A stretch of 64,000 bases of DNA, taken from assembly GCF_030814715.1 (NCBI RefSeq), contig NZ_JAUSVO010000001.1:868001-932000 (forward strand), given 5' to 3'. Under the pieces are notes generated by a model. That model was not told the DNA's origin. It made no database searches and worked only from the letters and a program-made list of their open reading frames with translations. This DNA comes from Kaistia dalseonensis (GTDB lineage: Bacteria; Pseudomonadota; Alphaproteobacteria; Rhizobiales; Kaistiaceae). Position numbers and translations under genes: made by a program. Positions within the stretch are counted from its first letter, which is position 1. Every line of letters starts with the position of its first letter. Shown in pieces: positions 45,990 to 54,787 of the stretch.

Positions 45990-47810
45990 TCAGGCTGCCA
46001 GTCCCCGCGCGAGATCCATGGCCTGGCGCTCGAACAGCCGACGATAGATGCCGTCATCGAGCCGCACGAGCTGATCATGCGTGCCCTCTTCGGCGATCTC
46101 GCCACGATCGAAAACGAGCAGGCGGTCGAGCGAGCGAACGGTTGACAGCCTGTGGGCGATGATGATCGCCGTCCGGCCTTCCATCAGTCGCTCCATCGCC
46201 TCCTGGATCAATGCCTCCGATTCCGAATCGAGGCTCGACGTGGCCTCGTCCAGGATCAGCACCGGCGTATCGGCCAGGAAGGCGCGGGCGAGCGCCACGC
46301 GCTGGCGTTCGCCACCCGAGAGCTTGACGCCGCGCTCACCGACCAGCGTGCCGTATCCCTTTGGCAGCCGCTCGATGAAGTCATGCGCGTTGGCGAGCCT
46401 GGCCGCCTCGACGATCTCCGACATCGACGCGCCGGGCCGCGCATAGGCGATGTTCTCCGCCAGCGAGCGGTGGAACAGGATCGGCTCCTGCTGCACGATC
46501 GCGACCTCCGCTCGCAGTGATGACTGCGTGACATGGGCGATATCCTGCCCGTCGATCAGGATCCGGCCGCCGGTCACGTCGTAGAGACGCTGGATCAGCT
46601 TGACGAACGTCGTCTTGCCCGACCCGGAATGCCCGACGAGCCCGATCTTCTCGCCCGCCCTGATCGTCACGTTGAAGTTCTCATAGAGCGGCTTGTCATG
46701 GCCGGCATAGTGGAATGTCACGTCGTCGAACCGGATTTCGCCGGCGCCGATCTTCATCGGCACGGCATCCGCCTTATCCTCGATGCCGAGCGGCTGCCCG
46801 TTCATGGCGACCAGTTCTTCCATGTCGTTCACCGAACGCTGGAGATTGCGGATATGCACGCCGACATCGCGCAGATAGCCCTGCAGCAGGAAGAAGGACG
46901 TCAGCACGAACGTCACGTCGCCGGGCGTCGCATTGCCCTGCCACCAGAAGAGCAGCACCGCGCCGATGATCGCGCCGCGCAGCAACACCAGCAATACGGC
47001 CTGAGCCGTGCCGTTATTGGTGCCGCGGATCCAGGTCCGCCGTGTCCGCGAGCGCCATTTGTCGACGACGAGCGCCAGGCGGCCATCTTCTCGATCCTCC
47101 GCGCCGAAAGCCTTCACGACCGCGTTGCAGGAGATGGCGTCGGCCAGCGCGCCGCCGAGCTTGGTATCCCAGGCGTTGGCGAGACTCGCTGCCGGCGCGA
47201 CATAGAAGAGCGACAGCGCCACTGTCATGCCGACATAGAGCACCGAGCCGAGCGCGATGATCGCGCCCATGGCCGGCCAATAGGAGCCGAGCAGGATCGT
47301 CGTTCCGACCAGCATGACGAGCGAGGGGAACAGTGCTATCAGCAGCGTATCGTTCAGCAGATCGAGCGCCCACATGCCACGCGTGATCTTGCGCACGGTC
47401 GAGCCCGCAAAGGCATTCGCATGCCAGTTGGTCGAAAAGCGCTGCACGCGATGGAACGCATCCTCGGCGACCTGGCTGATCATGACCAGCGTCAGCCGGA
47501 TGATGCCGAGAAAGGCAAGGTGGCGCAGCACGGCCATCGCGATGCCCAGTACCATGATGATGCCGAAGGATTTGAGCGCCGCGTCGAGCGCGGCCTCGCG
47601 ATCCGACGTGCCGCCGGCGATGGCATCGACCAGCCGCCCCGCATAAAGGGGCAGCATAACGTCGGCCAGCGTCGCGAGCAGGACGGCAAGCGCGATCAGT
47701 CCGATGACGACCGGCTGAAACCGCCAATGGGCAAAGGTGAAGCCGAGAACGGCCGTGAAAGCATTATCGTCCTTGCGCCCGGGCAAGAACTGACGACGAA
47801 AAAGGGCCAT
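45990..47810 (-). CDS. ABC exporter, fused permease and ATPase
   Basis: A 606-residue half-transporter: six membrane segments (about residues 25-320), then a nucleotide-binding domain with Walker A GHSGSGKT, signature LSGGERQR, Walker B VLILDEATSSLD and switch IIAHRLSTV. Type I (MsbA/MDR-like) exporter; homodimer expected. The first helices are preceded by a basic stretch with no signal peptide. The cargo is not evident: no biosynthetic genes adjoin it. A strong hairpin follows its stop codon. Confidence 0.9.
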   Translation of the reverse strand: MALFRRQFLPGRKDDNAFTAVLGFTFAHWRFQPVVIGLIALAVLLATLADVMLPLYAGRLVDAIAGGTSDREAALDAALKSFGIIMVLGIAMAVLRHLAFLGIIRLTLVMISQVAEDAFHRVQRFSTNWHANAFAGSTVRKITRGMWALDLLNDTLLIALFPSLVMLVGTTILLGSYWPAMGAIIALGSVLYVGMTVALSLFYVAPAASLANAWDTKLGGALADAISCNAVVKAFGAEDREDGRLALVVDKWRSRTRRTWIRGTNNGTAQAVLLVLLRGAIIGAVLLFWWQGNATPGDVTFVLTSFFLLQGYLRDVGVHIRNLQRSVNDMEELVAMNGQPLGIEDKADAVPMKIGAGEIRFDDVTFHYAGHDKPLYENFNVTIRAGEKIGLVGHSGSGKTTFVKLIQRLYDVTGGRILIDGQDIAHVTQSSLRAEVAIVQQEPILFHRSLAENIAYARPGASMSEIVEAARLANAHDFIERLPKGYGTLVGERGVKLSGGERQRVALARAFLADTPVLILDEATSSLDSESEALIQEAMERLMEGRTAIIIAHRLSTVRSLDRLLVFDRGEIAEEGTHDQLVRLDDGIYRRLFERQAMDLARGLAA

Positions 47811-48329
47811 GATGCCGATCCGGACGCGCCACGCGCGGACCCGGTCCTCAGATCAGAGACAGAAATCCGGCGAACCGAGCGTCGCAAAGCAACAAAACGG
47901 ATCGCGGCGAAAGTTGTGGGAGTGGGAACGGCGGGTTCTTCATGAACCCCGGATCAATCCGGAGCGTGACCCGCTGGTCGTCCGAACTAGGCCTGGCGTG
48001 CACCAAAGGCCGGGTGAACCGGGGCGACGGTCAAAAGCATCGATGCCATGCAAGTCCTCCCGCGTTCGGAGTTGATAGTCCGTCGCTTATAGGCGGGGAG
48101 GATCGCTTTGCCAAGATGGCAATGAGGCGAAAAGGAATGGCTGTGTTGATTGCGTCACAGCGCGCGGATCGTCGAGACCTGTCGGCCAGATTCTCCGGAG
48201 ATCGCTTCGGCCGCGATCAGGATCAGCCCGCGTGGAGGTGATCGTCATCCAGGCGGTCGTGAAATCTCGGTCCGAGGCCGGGTCTGGATAGAGGGAGCCG
48301 GATTGCGCCGGCTCCCGATTGTGTGGTGA
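47811..48329. other. Intergenic region with no convincing gene
   Basis: About 520 bases between the ABC exporter start and the oxidoreductase end. A 41-codon frame at 48116-48241 encodes a basic peptide but its ribosome site is badly spaced. I saw no riboswitch consensus. A hairpin at 48293-48316 ends the oxidoreductase transcript. Confidence 0.45.
48293..48316 (-). terminator. Hairpin after the ThuB-like gene
   Basis: GGGAGCCGG pairs with CCGGCTCCC over ATTGCG, 14 bases past the stop codon at 48330. Followed on the minus strand by TCTATCC. Confidence 0.6.
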
Positions 48330-49397
48330 TCAGCCTTCGACAGCCGGAGCTGCAGCCGTCAGCGTCCGGGCCTTGTCCTGAGCGAAGCAGAGGTCGAGAA
48401 TGCGCTGGATGTCGGCGGCGCGGCGGAAGTCCGGGTCGCCATTGACGCCGGTATTGCAGGCAATGACGAAGCGCTCATAGGTCGTGGCGACCGGCGGCGT
48501 TTCCACGTCTTTCCAGATCTGGCCGTCAATGTCCTTCTCGCCGGTGCAGATCCGAAGCGATGAAGCGCGACCGTCGGTCTTGACCTCGAGGGCCCCCGCC
48601 GTGCCGAACAGGGCAAGCGACAGATCATTGGCATGGCCCGTGGCGAAGCGCGTCGCCGTGATCGTGCCGAGCGCGCCATTGGCGAATTCGGCGGTCATCA
48701 CGGCCGAGTCGTTCGCATCGAGCGGATAGTCGCCGATCTTGTCGCCGGGTGCCTTGTGGAAGGTCTTGAGGCGGCTCTCAACGGTCGCGACGTTGCTGTC
48801 GGCGGCAAAGCTCGCGAAGTCGACGATGTGAACGCCGACGTCGCCGAGCACACCCTTGGAGCCATGTTCCTCGGACAGACGCCAGAGCCAGCGCGATTCG
48901 GTCCGCCAGTCGCCCCACTGCTTGCCGACGAGCCAGCTCTGCAGATAGGAGGCCTCGAAATGGCGGATCTCGCCGATTGCGCCGGAGGCGACCAGTTCGC
49001 GCGCCTTCTGCAGCGCGGGCGAATTGCGGTAGGTGAAGTTCACCATGTTGATGACGCCCTTCGCTTCGGCCGTTTCGGCCATTTCGAGGGCGAGCGGATA
49101 GTTGGTCGCGAGCGGCTTCTCGCAGAAGACATGCTTGCCGGCCTCGAGCAGGCGCATCGTCGTCGGATAGTGGACCGCATCCGGCGTCACATTGGCTGCA
49201 GCGTCGAAGCCGCCCCAGGCGATGGCCGATTCCAGATCGGGGAACAGATTTTCGATGCCGAACTGCTTGCCGAAGGCGGCGCGACGATCGGCGTCCGGCT
49301 CGACGGCAGCGACGACGGACGAATTCGGGGCGGCCTTGAAGGCTGCGGCATGGTTGGTTGCCATGCTGCCGGTGCCGAGGATGAGTATCTTGACCAT
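48330..49397 (-). CDS. Gfo/Idh/MocA family oxidoreductase, ThuB-like
   Basis: A 355-residue NAD(P)-dependent sugar oxidoreductase. The Rossmann start is ILILGTGSMATNHAAAF and the family's HVFCEKPLATN holds the catalytic-region Lys; MVNFTYRNSPAL and GDVGVHIVDFA follow. It lies 200 bases after thuA on the same strand. In Sinorhizobium ThuA and ThuB act together in conversion of trehalose-type disaccharides to 3-keto forms, so this gene is the probable ThuB partner. Other sugars are possible. Confidence 0.85.
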   Translation of the reverse strand: MVKILILGTGSMATNHAAAFKAAPNSSVVAAVEPDADRRAAFGKQFGIENLFPDLESAIAWGGFDAAANVTPDAVHYPTTMRLLEAGKHVFCEKPLATNYPLALEMAETAEAKGVINMVNFTYRNSPALQKARELVASGAIGEIRHFEASYLQSWLVGKQWGDWRTESRWLWRLSEEHGSKGVLGDVGVHIVDFASFAADSNVATVESRLKTFHKAPGDKIGDYPLDANDSAVMTAEFANGALGTITATRFATGHANDLSLALFGTAGALEVKTDGRASSLRICTGEKDIDGQIWKDVETPPVATTYERFVIACNTGVNGDPDFRRAADIQRILDLCFAQDKARTLTAAAPAVEG

Positions 49398-49529
49398 GAT
49401 GATCGCTCTTGAGTGGTGCGGGGCCGCAGCGGGAGGGCATGTCGCCGCTTCCCGGAGATGTCTATGTGAATTGCTCCCTGCGCCGCAGGCGGCCGCATAG
49501 CGCGACCGCCTGACATGTTCGGCGCAAGG

Positions 49530-49560
49530 TCGACCATTCCCTTGGCAAGGGAGTGGTCGA
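49530..49560. repeat. 31-base near-perfect palindrome between thuA and the oxidoreductase
   Basis: Two 15-base arms around one base, TCGACCATTCCCTTG and CAAGGGAGTGGTCGA, with one mismatch. It lies 38 bases past the thuA stop codon. It may be a processing or attenuation hairpin between the two genes, or an operator; no T-run follows. Confidence 0.55.
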
Positions 49561-49597
49561 GCATCGACGGGTCGGGCCCGCCAATGCAGGCCAGGGC

Positions 49598-50386
49598 CTA
49601 GCGGAAGCCCGCTTCGCCCGGGCGATGCAGGCCTTCGCCCTTGATCTCGAGCGGACCATTCGGCGCCTTGTCAGCCGGCGTGTTGGGGGCATTGGTGATG
49701 CCGGCCCAGGCCGGAGCGGGGTTGTAGGCCCACTTCACGGCGTTCTTCAGCACCTGCTTGACGTCGGGATTGTAATAGATCGGGTAGGTCTCATGACCGG
49801 GCGAGAAGTAGAACACCTTGCCGCCGCCGCGCTGATAGGTGAGGCCCGAACGGAACACTTCGCCGCCCTCGTACCAGGTCACGAACACCGTCTCCATCGG
49901 CTCCGGCACCGTGAAGGGCTCGCCATACATTTCGGTCTGCTCGATCTCGAAATAGTCCGAGAGACCCTGGGCGATCTGATGGTTGCGGTTGATGACCCAG
50001 ACGCGTTCCTTTTCGCCGGCCTCGCGCCACTTGAGCGAGCAGGGCGTGCCCATGAGCTTCTTGAAGATCTTCGAGAAATGGCCGGAATGGAGGACGATGA
50101 GGCCCATGCCTTCCCAGACGCGGTTGGCGACGCGATCGACGATTTCGTCAGAGACCTGGCCGTGCGCCTTGTGGCCCCACCAGATCAGGACGTCGGTCTT
50201 GGCGAGGCGCTCTTCGCTGAGGCCATGCTCCGGCTCCTGCAGCGTGGCGGTCGACGCCTCGATCACCGGATCCTCCTGGAGGCCCTTGGCGATCGTGGTG
50301 TGCATGCCCTCCGGGTAGACCTTCCGGACGACTTCGTTTTCCTGTTCGTGGATGTTTTCACCCCAGACGACAACACGGATCGTCAT
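49598..50386 (-). CDS. thuA: ThuA-like trehalose/disaccharide utilisation protein
   Basis: A 262-residue protein of the ThuA family, which has a class I glutamine-amidotransferase-like fold. Landmarks: [12 protein letters not shown] at the start, [79 protein letters not shown]. The start at 50386 is decided by an AGGAG site. A LacI-type operator palindrome lies 107 bases upstream; in Sinorhizobium thu genes are controlled by the LacI-family ThuR. No sugar ABC transporter or thuR lies in the window. Confidence 0.9.
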   Translation of the reverse strand: MTIRVVVWGENIHEQENEVVRKVYPEGMHTTIAKGLQEDPVIEASTATLQEPEHGLSEERLAKTDVLIWWGHKAHGQVSDEIVDRVANRVWEGMGLIVLHSGHFSKIFKKLMGTPCSLKWREAGEKERVWVINRNHQIAQGLSDYFEIEQTEMYGEPFTVPEPMETVFVTWYEGGEVFRSGLTYQRGGGKVFYFSPGHETYPIYYNPDVKQVLKNAVKWAYNPAPAWAGITNAPNTPADKAPNGPLEIKGEGLHRPGEAGFR

Positions 50387-50492
50387 GACCTCAGTCTCCT
50401 TCGACGTTTCCTTGATTTCCACCGATCAACCCGCTTGGGAGGCGGGTCAGTCCATCCTCGTCGGATCGGGAATTGCTGGAAACAATGCCCGT

Positions 50493-50508
50493 CCAAAGCG
50501 CTTTGGAT
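50493..50508. promoter_or_regulatory. LacI-type operator upstream of thuA
   Basis: TCCAAAGCGCTTTGGA is a perfect 16-base palindrome with the central AAGCGCTT that fits the LacI-family pattern AANCGNTT. Position and symmetry are read directly; the regulator is inferred and not present in the window. Confidence 0.6.
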
Positions 50509-50608
50509 AACGAATAAGAAGCCACCACATCCCGCGCTCGCGATCAAGCGGTAACCAGCGTCTGTGACAGAATGGCGGCGGAAAGCGCAGCCAAGACTCC
50601 GCCGTTGG

Positions 50609-52057
50609 TCAGTGTCCGGTTTCCGCGGGCGCGGCGGTCCGGCCCGCCATGTCGTCGCCGGCGCCCTTGGGAAAGCGCAGGCAGACGATCGCGGCGAGGA
50701 TCGAAATGCTCGTCACAGTCAGGAAGGCGACGGAGAAATCGGCGAGCGTGGCGGAGGTGCGGCCCTCGATCATGATCGACGCATGCAGCGCGCCCGCCGA
50801 GACGCAGATTCCAAGCGAGAGCATCATCTGTTGCAGCGTCGTGTAGAAGCTCGTCGCCGCGCTCATGCGCCGCCGCTCGACATCGGCATAGGCGATCGTG
50901 TTGTAGGCCGTGAATTGCAGTGACTGGAAGAAGCCGCCGACCAGAAGAAGGGCATAGATCAGGAAGAGCGGCCATTCGGGCCGAAAGGCGGCATAGAGCG
51001 CCAGGAAGCCGCTCGCGATAATGCTGTTCCAGATCAAGGTGTTACGAAAGCCGAAGCGCCGCAGGATCGGCGTCGCGGCAGCCTTCATGGCCATGGAGCC
51101 GACGGCGGCGATGAAGGTGACGAGGCCGCTGTGGAGCGCGGAAAAGCCGAATCCGAGCTGCATCATCATCGGCAGCAGGAACGGCATCGCGCCGGCCGAA
51201 ATGCGGGCGAAGCCACCGCCGATGACCGACAGGCGGAAGGTCTGGATACGCATCAGCGAGAGGTCGAGAATCGGTGCCGCATGGCGACGGGCATGGCGGA
51301 TATAGAGCGCGCCGGAGATGATGCCGGCGCCGAAGAGAGATGCGGCCACCGCTGGCGATGCCTCGCCGCGCCCGGAGGTCTCGAACGCGAACATCAGCGA
51401 TCCGAGCGAAACGCCTGACAAGACAAGGCCCGCAAAGTCGAAGGGCTCGGTCTTCTCCTCGCGCGCATTGACGATGAACTGGCTCGCGAGCGCGATGCCG
51501 ACAATGCCGAGCGGGATGTTGACGTAGAAGATCCAGCGCCAGTCGAGATAGGTGACGATCAGGCCGCCGACCATCGGCCCGAGGATCGGTCCGATCAGGG
51601 CAGGCACCAGCAGCCATGCCATGGCGTTGACGAAATCGGCGCGCGGCACCGTCTTCAGGATGATCAGCCGCGCGACCGGAACCATCATGGCGCCGCCCAT
51701 GCCCTGAAGGATGCGCGCGAGCACGAGGAAGGTGAGGGTGGGGGCCTGCGCGCAGAGCAGGGATCCCACCATGAAGGTCGCGATCGCCGTGCAGAACACA
51801 TTGCGCGCGCCGAAGCGGTCGGCAAACCATCCGCTGGCGGGAATGAACACGGCGAGGCTCAGCAGATAGCCGGTCAGCGCAATGCTCATGTCGAGCGGCG
51901 AGACGCCGAAGCTCCGCGACATGGTCGGCAGGGCCGTTGCCAGCACGGTCGAATCCAGTTGCTCCATGAACAGGGCGCTGGCGACAATCAGGGCTGTGAA
52001 GCGAAAGGAAGGGGTATGCGAGCCGGCGCTCGCACCAAGGGATATGTCGCTGGGCAT
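50609..52057 (-). CDS. MFS multidrug exporter, DHA2 (EmrB/QacA) family
   Basis: A 482-residue membrane protein with about 14 segments. Family motifs: LDSTVLATALPTMSRSFG in the first segments, GWFADRFGARNVF (motif A), GPILGPMVGG (motif C) and WRWIFYVNIPLG. This pattern is the proton-driven DHA2 drug exporter. The start at 52057 opens on the conserved N-terminus. No membrane-fusion protein or TetR/MarR gene is adjacent, so the substrate and control are unknown. Confidence 0.9.
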   Translation of the reverse strand: MPSDISLGASAGSHTPSFRFTALIVASALFMEQLDSTVLATALPTMSRSFGVSPLDMSIALTGYLLSLAVFIPASGWFADRFGARNVFCTAIATFMVGSLLCAQAPTLTFLVLARILQGMGGAMMVPVARLIILKTVPRADFVNAMAWLLVPALIGPILGPMVGGLIVTYLDWRWIFYVNIPLGIVGIALASQFIVNAREEKTEPFDFAGLVLSGVSLGSLMFAFETSGRGEASPAVAASLFGAGIISGALYIRHARRHAAPILDLSLMRIQTFRLSVIGGGFARISAGAMPFLLPMMMQLGFGFSALHSGLVTFIAAVGSMAMKAAATPILRRFGFRNTLIWNSIIASGFLALYAAFRPEWPLFLIYALLLVGGFFQSLQFTAYNTIAYADVERRRMSAATSFYTTLQQMMLSLGICVSAGALHASIMIEGRTSATLADFSVAFLTVTSISILAAIVCLRFPKGAGDDMAGRTAAPAETGH

Positions 52058-52208
52058 GATGATATTCGTAAGGTGGCAGTTGTATCTGGGCCGGTTCGCC
52101 CGGCCGATCAAGTCACAAATCTGTGGTCCACCCGGCGCGCCGCCTTGACGTATCCGGCCGGCCCCGTCTATATCCGCTCCACTTCGCCGGCATCAATCGC
52201 CGGTCGAT

Positions 52209-52283
52209 GGGCGGTTAGCTCAGCGGGAGAGCATTCGCTTCACACGCGAAGGGTCACTGGTTCAATCCCAGTACCGCCCACCA
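52209..52283 (+). tRNA. tRNA-Val (CAC)
   Basis: Acceptor stem GGGCGGT pairs with ACCGCCC, the anticodon arm TTCGC-TTCACAC-GCGAA gives CAC, and the T arm contains GGTTCAATCCC. CCA is encoded at 52281-52283. Confidence 0.95.
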
Positions 52284-52415
52284 TTTCACAACACGCAATG
52301 GACCGTCGCCGAAACCCTTGCCTCGCGAGCTTCGGATGTTGCCTTTCGTTGACCTAAATGTTCTTCTTTTGTTCTCGTGACGGATGTGTCATGGGAGGGG
52401 CAGGGAGGAACGGTC

Positions 52416-52781
52416 ATGTTCAAGAAGATCGAATGCGTCAGCATCTATACGCCTGATATCGAGGCGTCGGCCGCCTTTTATGGCGGGCTCGGCCTCGTGG
52501 CGGCCTGGCGGATCGAGCGACCACTTGCAGGTGGCGGCACGGCGACGCTGCTCGGGCTGCGCTTTCCCGATAGCGCCAGTTCCGAACTGGTTCTGAGCGA
52601 CAATGCCGACGTGAAGCTGACCGAGATCGAGATCCTGGTCGACGATGTCCACGACGCCTATGTCCGGCTGAGCGAGGACCAGCGCGTCGGCTGGATCCGG
52701 GAGCCGTTCGCGACAGAATCCGGCCACGTCGCGGTCATGACGGCGCCGGACGGCAACGTCTTCGTGCTGGTGGGACGATAG
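52416..52781 (+). CDS. VOC family protein (glyoxalase/bleomycin-resistance-like)
   Basis: A 121-residue single-domain protein: VSIYTPDIEASAAFYGGLGLVAAW at the start and HVAVMTAPDGNVFVLVG at the end. Metal ligands are not all clear (no early His), so it may be a binding protein rather than an enzyme. Start 52416 has GGGAGG five bases upstream, which decides it over the ATG-less extension. Alone in its transcript after tRNA-Val. Confidence 0.82.
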   Translation: MFKKIECVSIYTPDIEASAAFYGGLGLVAAWRIERPLAGGGTATLLGLRFPDSASSELVLSDNADVKLTEIEILVDDVHDAYVRLSEDQRVGWIREPFATESGHVAVMTAPDGNVFVLVGR

Positions 52782-52824
52782 ACATATTGGGTCGCGGCGC
52801 GGACCCTCGGTCCGCGCAGGCGGG

Positions 52825-53025
52825 TCAGGCGCGCTCGCTCACCGCGTGCAACTGGCTCTCGTCGACGACACGCTCGTGCCGCTCCAGTTCGCTCTTGATC
52901 CGATACTGCAATCGCCCTGCCGATTCCGGCAGGACAGAGACGACACGATAGGTCCCGGGCGCGGAGCTGAACATCTTGCTCCGGTCCATCGTGACCTGTT
53001 GTCCATTTTTGAATTTATGAGCCAT
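52825..53025 (-). CDS. Small conserved-looking protein of unknown function
   Basis: A 66-residue basic protein: MAHKFKNGQQVTMDRSKMF, then GTYRVVSVLPESAGRLQYRIKSELERHERVVDESQL. The pattern of a short SH3-like beta barrel is suggested by VTMD..GTYRVV..YRIKSE, similar to small hypothetical proteins in Hyphomicrobiales. I know no function. The frame could start earlier, but the ATG at 53025 opens the similar part. Confidence 0.6.
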   Translation of the reverse strand: MAHKFKNGQQVTMDRSKMFSSAPGTYRVVSVLPESAGRLQYRIKSELERHERVVDESQLHAVSERA

Positions 53026-53464
53026 CGCTGATTTATAGCACGATACAGGGCGAATTATTCGGCGATCGCGCAAATATTTTGAACGTTGTCGAATGATCGA
53101 AAACGAATGGCCCATTGTCGTTCACTTGCGACGTCGCAAAGTTTTTCGATATCAGGGTTTGCGTTTCGCGGTTCGGTACGCTATATGATGTTCATCCCGA
53201 CGAGACAGAGCGGGTTTCGACAGGCGCGCATGTCAAGCGCAGCCGTCGAGTTTGGACGAAGCGGACGGATGTACTCTGCTTCATATTCCCTGATCTCCTG
53301 ACAATTGATCAGCAGCTCTGGTTGGGCCTCCGGGCCTTATCGCGGTGTTTCGGCGTGCTCTTCGGAGCCTTGCCTCGGCGCTGCAGTGATGTTCGGTTAC
53401 AGCTTTGATCGCGTGTCGGTCTGGAAGATATCCAGTTCCTGCGTTGCGTTCTGAAGATTGCTTG

Positions 53465-53490
53465 AAGCCCGGCTAAACGCCGGGCTTTTT
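53465..53490 (+). terminator. Intrinsic terminator without an assigned gene
   Basis: AAGCCCGGC and GCCGGGCTT form a nine-base stem over TAAAC, followed by TTT after the paired TT: a textbook rho-independent terminator on the plus strand. No plus-strand gene precedes it closer than the VOC gene 680 bases upstream. Confidence 0.8.
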
Positions 53491-53504
53491 GCGTTTCTGG
53501 CCAA

Positions 53505-53860
53505 TGTGAAGCGCTCTGACTGAGTTCGGGCCTTCTGGCTGGAGCGGGCTCTCCGGTTGAAGGCGAGCCTTGGCCCATCTGAAGCCCCTAAGCCCGCGCG
53601 CACAGCCATCCGACAGCCTCGGATCCCTCGGGCCGCGTGCCGATCTGCGTGACGGGCTTGGAACTTTCCGGTCGATATGAAGCGATCTGGCTAAGTTTGA
53701 GCTTTCTGGCTGGAGCACGACACTCCGGCTTGTTGGGAGCCTCGGGCCCGATGTGAAGCCCTGAAACCCCGCGCGCTGTACCCAACGGGCAGACTCGGAG
53801 CTCTTGGGCCACGTGCAGAGCCGCCTGACTGGCTTGGAGCTTCTCAGCCGGTGTGCCGCC
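53505..53860. repeat. Imperfect tandem repeats
   Basis: Similar blocks recur at about 53505, 53680 and 53815, built around TGAAGCGCTCTGACTGAG, TTCTGGCTGGAGC and AGCCTCGGGCC-like phrases, with unit spacing about 175 and 138 bases. They lie directly downstream of an intrinsic terminator and upstream of the DUF6790-like gene end. No protein-coding sense is evident. Confidence 0.5.
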
Positions 53861-53907
53861 TTGCGGCCGGCGTCCTGAGCGTTCTGCTCGGTGTGTCGTG
53901 CTTTCGG

Positions 53908-54378
53908 TCAGCGTGTCACGACAAAGACCGCCGCGAGATAGGCGCCGAGCACAAGCGCGATGAAGAGATCGGAGACCATCGCGATGACCTCGGTCCGGCT
54001 GCGGCCCTGGTTCAGCACATGCTTGATCCCCGCCAGCAGGTAGAACAGGCCGCCGACAATCGCGGCCGGGATGGTCCATGGCGCATGGACGATTGACGCA
54101 ATGCCGAGGACGCCGATCGACAGATTGGCGAAGCCCAACTCCTGCACGATCTTCCGCGGCGCGACCTCCTTGATGCCGAAGATCGTCTCGGCCGTGAAGG
54201 CCGGATTGAATATCTGCCGCAGTCCGGCGAGGGCGGGGCGAACGCCGACGGCCCAGAACACGAACCAGATGCCGGTGAGGGCGAGAAGACTGGCGCCCTG
54301 GGGAAAGGCGAGGTGCTCGATTGCGATTGAAGCGACCGGAAGGACGAACAACAGAAGCAGGATCATTGCGAGATACAT
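53908..54378 (-). CDS. Membrane protein of unknown function (DUF6790-like)
   Basis: A 156-residue protein with four hydrophobic segments (about 3-20, 28-48, 96-118 and 135-155) and between them NPAFTAETIFGIKEVAPRKIVQELGFANLS, a phrase shared with small membrane proteins annotated DUF6790. No signal for enzyme activity. It faces the ParD-like operon across about 200 bases. Its function is unknown. Confidence 0.7.
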   Translation of the reverse strand: MYLAMILLLLFVLPVASIAIEHLAFPQGASLLALTGIWFVFWAVGVRPALAGLRQIFNPAFTAETIFGIKEVAPRKIVQELGFANLSIGVLGIASIVHAPWTIPAAIVGGLFYLLAGIKHVLNQGRSRTEVIAMVSDLFIALVLGAYLAAVFVVTR

Positions 54379-54526
54379 GGCCGCCCACTCCCCGGTTGGC
54401 CGATCCCGCGTCCGCTGGACTCGGGACCTCCTGGACGACGTGTCGCCGCGGTGGCCACGATAGGCGACTTCGTCGGCGTGCGCATCTGGCGCGGGGTGCC
54501 CGCAAACGCGACCCTTGGCAGGCGCG

Positions 54527-54552
54527 TATATGGACTATATATGGTCCGTATA
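54527..54552. promoter_or_regulatory. Palindromic promoter/operator of the ParD-like operon
   Basis: Arms TATATGGAC (54527-54535) and GTCCGTATA (54544-54552) match in eight of nine positions around TATATATG. They overlap the likely promoter and end 22 bases before the ParD-like start. This is where an autoregulating ribbon-helix-helix antitoxin would bind. Confidence 0.5.
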
Positions 54553-54574
54553 TGAAGCAGGTACGGAGACGTCC

Positions 54575-54787
54575 ATGGGCATCGTCAACATCGATGACGA
54601 TCTGCACGATCAGCTGCGCAGGGCGAGCAAGGTGTCGTGTCGTTCGATCAATGCGCAGGCCGAATACTGGATCAAGATCGGCATGCTGTGCGAGACCAAT
54701 CCGACGCTCTCTTTCGGCGAGATCATCGCGCGCGAGCTTCGCTCCGCCGGCGTTTCGGCCCAGCCGCTGGCCGTGAGCGCAGCATGA
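54575..54787 (+). CDS. ParD-like antitoxin-type protein
   Basis: A 70-residue protein of the ParD-like group PF11903. The N-terminal half, GIVNIDDDLHDQLRRASKVSCRSINAQAEYWIKIG, has the strand-helix-helix pattern of ribbon-helix-helix DNA binders; the C-terminal half is LSFGEIIARELRSAGV. Start 54575 has GGAG seven bases before and is favoured over a longer frame because a palindromic promoter lies in the extension. The stop codon overlaps the start of a methionine aminopeptidase gene (ATGA), so no ParE-type toxin is partnered; map occupies the toxin position. Confidence 0.8.
   Translation: MGIVNIDDDLHDQLRRASKVSCRSINAQAEYWIKIGMLCETNPTLSFGEIIARELRSAGVSAQPLAVSAA

Larger units (their letters stand above)
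53026..53907. other. Long stretch without a gene, with a terminator and degenerate repeats
   Basis: Almost 900 bases with no convincing gene. The first part ends in an intrinsic terminator (53465-53490) that closes some rightward transcript with no evident protein; an unannotated RNA is possible. After the terminator come two to three imperfect tandem repeats (about 53505-53860). Antisense frames over them encode repetitive, low-complexity sequence (LQPES, SLHIDRK) and are probably fortuitous. Confidence 0.5.

Noticed and set aside
48116-48241. 41-codon basic peptide frame
   Set aside because: The only ribosome-like sequence is about 15 bases away, and there is no conservation evidence.
53115-53408. 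97-codon plus-strand frame before the orphan terminator
   Set aside because: Starts with a non-ATG codon, lacks a ribosome site and has no family features; a non-coding RNA explains the terminator better.
53588-54607. Minus-strand frame of 339 codons with repeated LQPE- and SLHI-like phrases
   Set aside because: Overlaps the DUF6790-like gene and the ParD-like start; the repeat arises from DNA tandem repeats, no ribosome site or family match.
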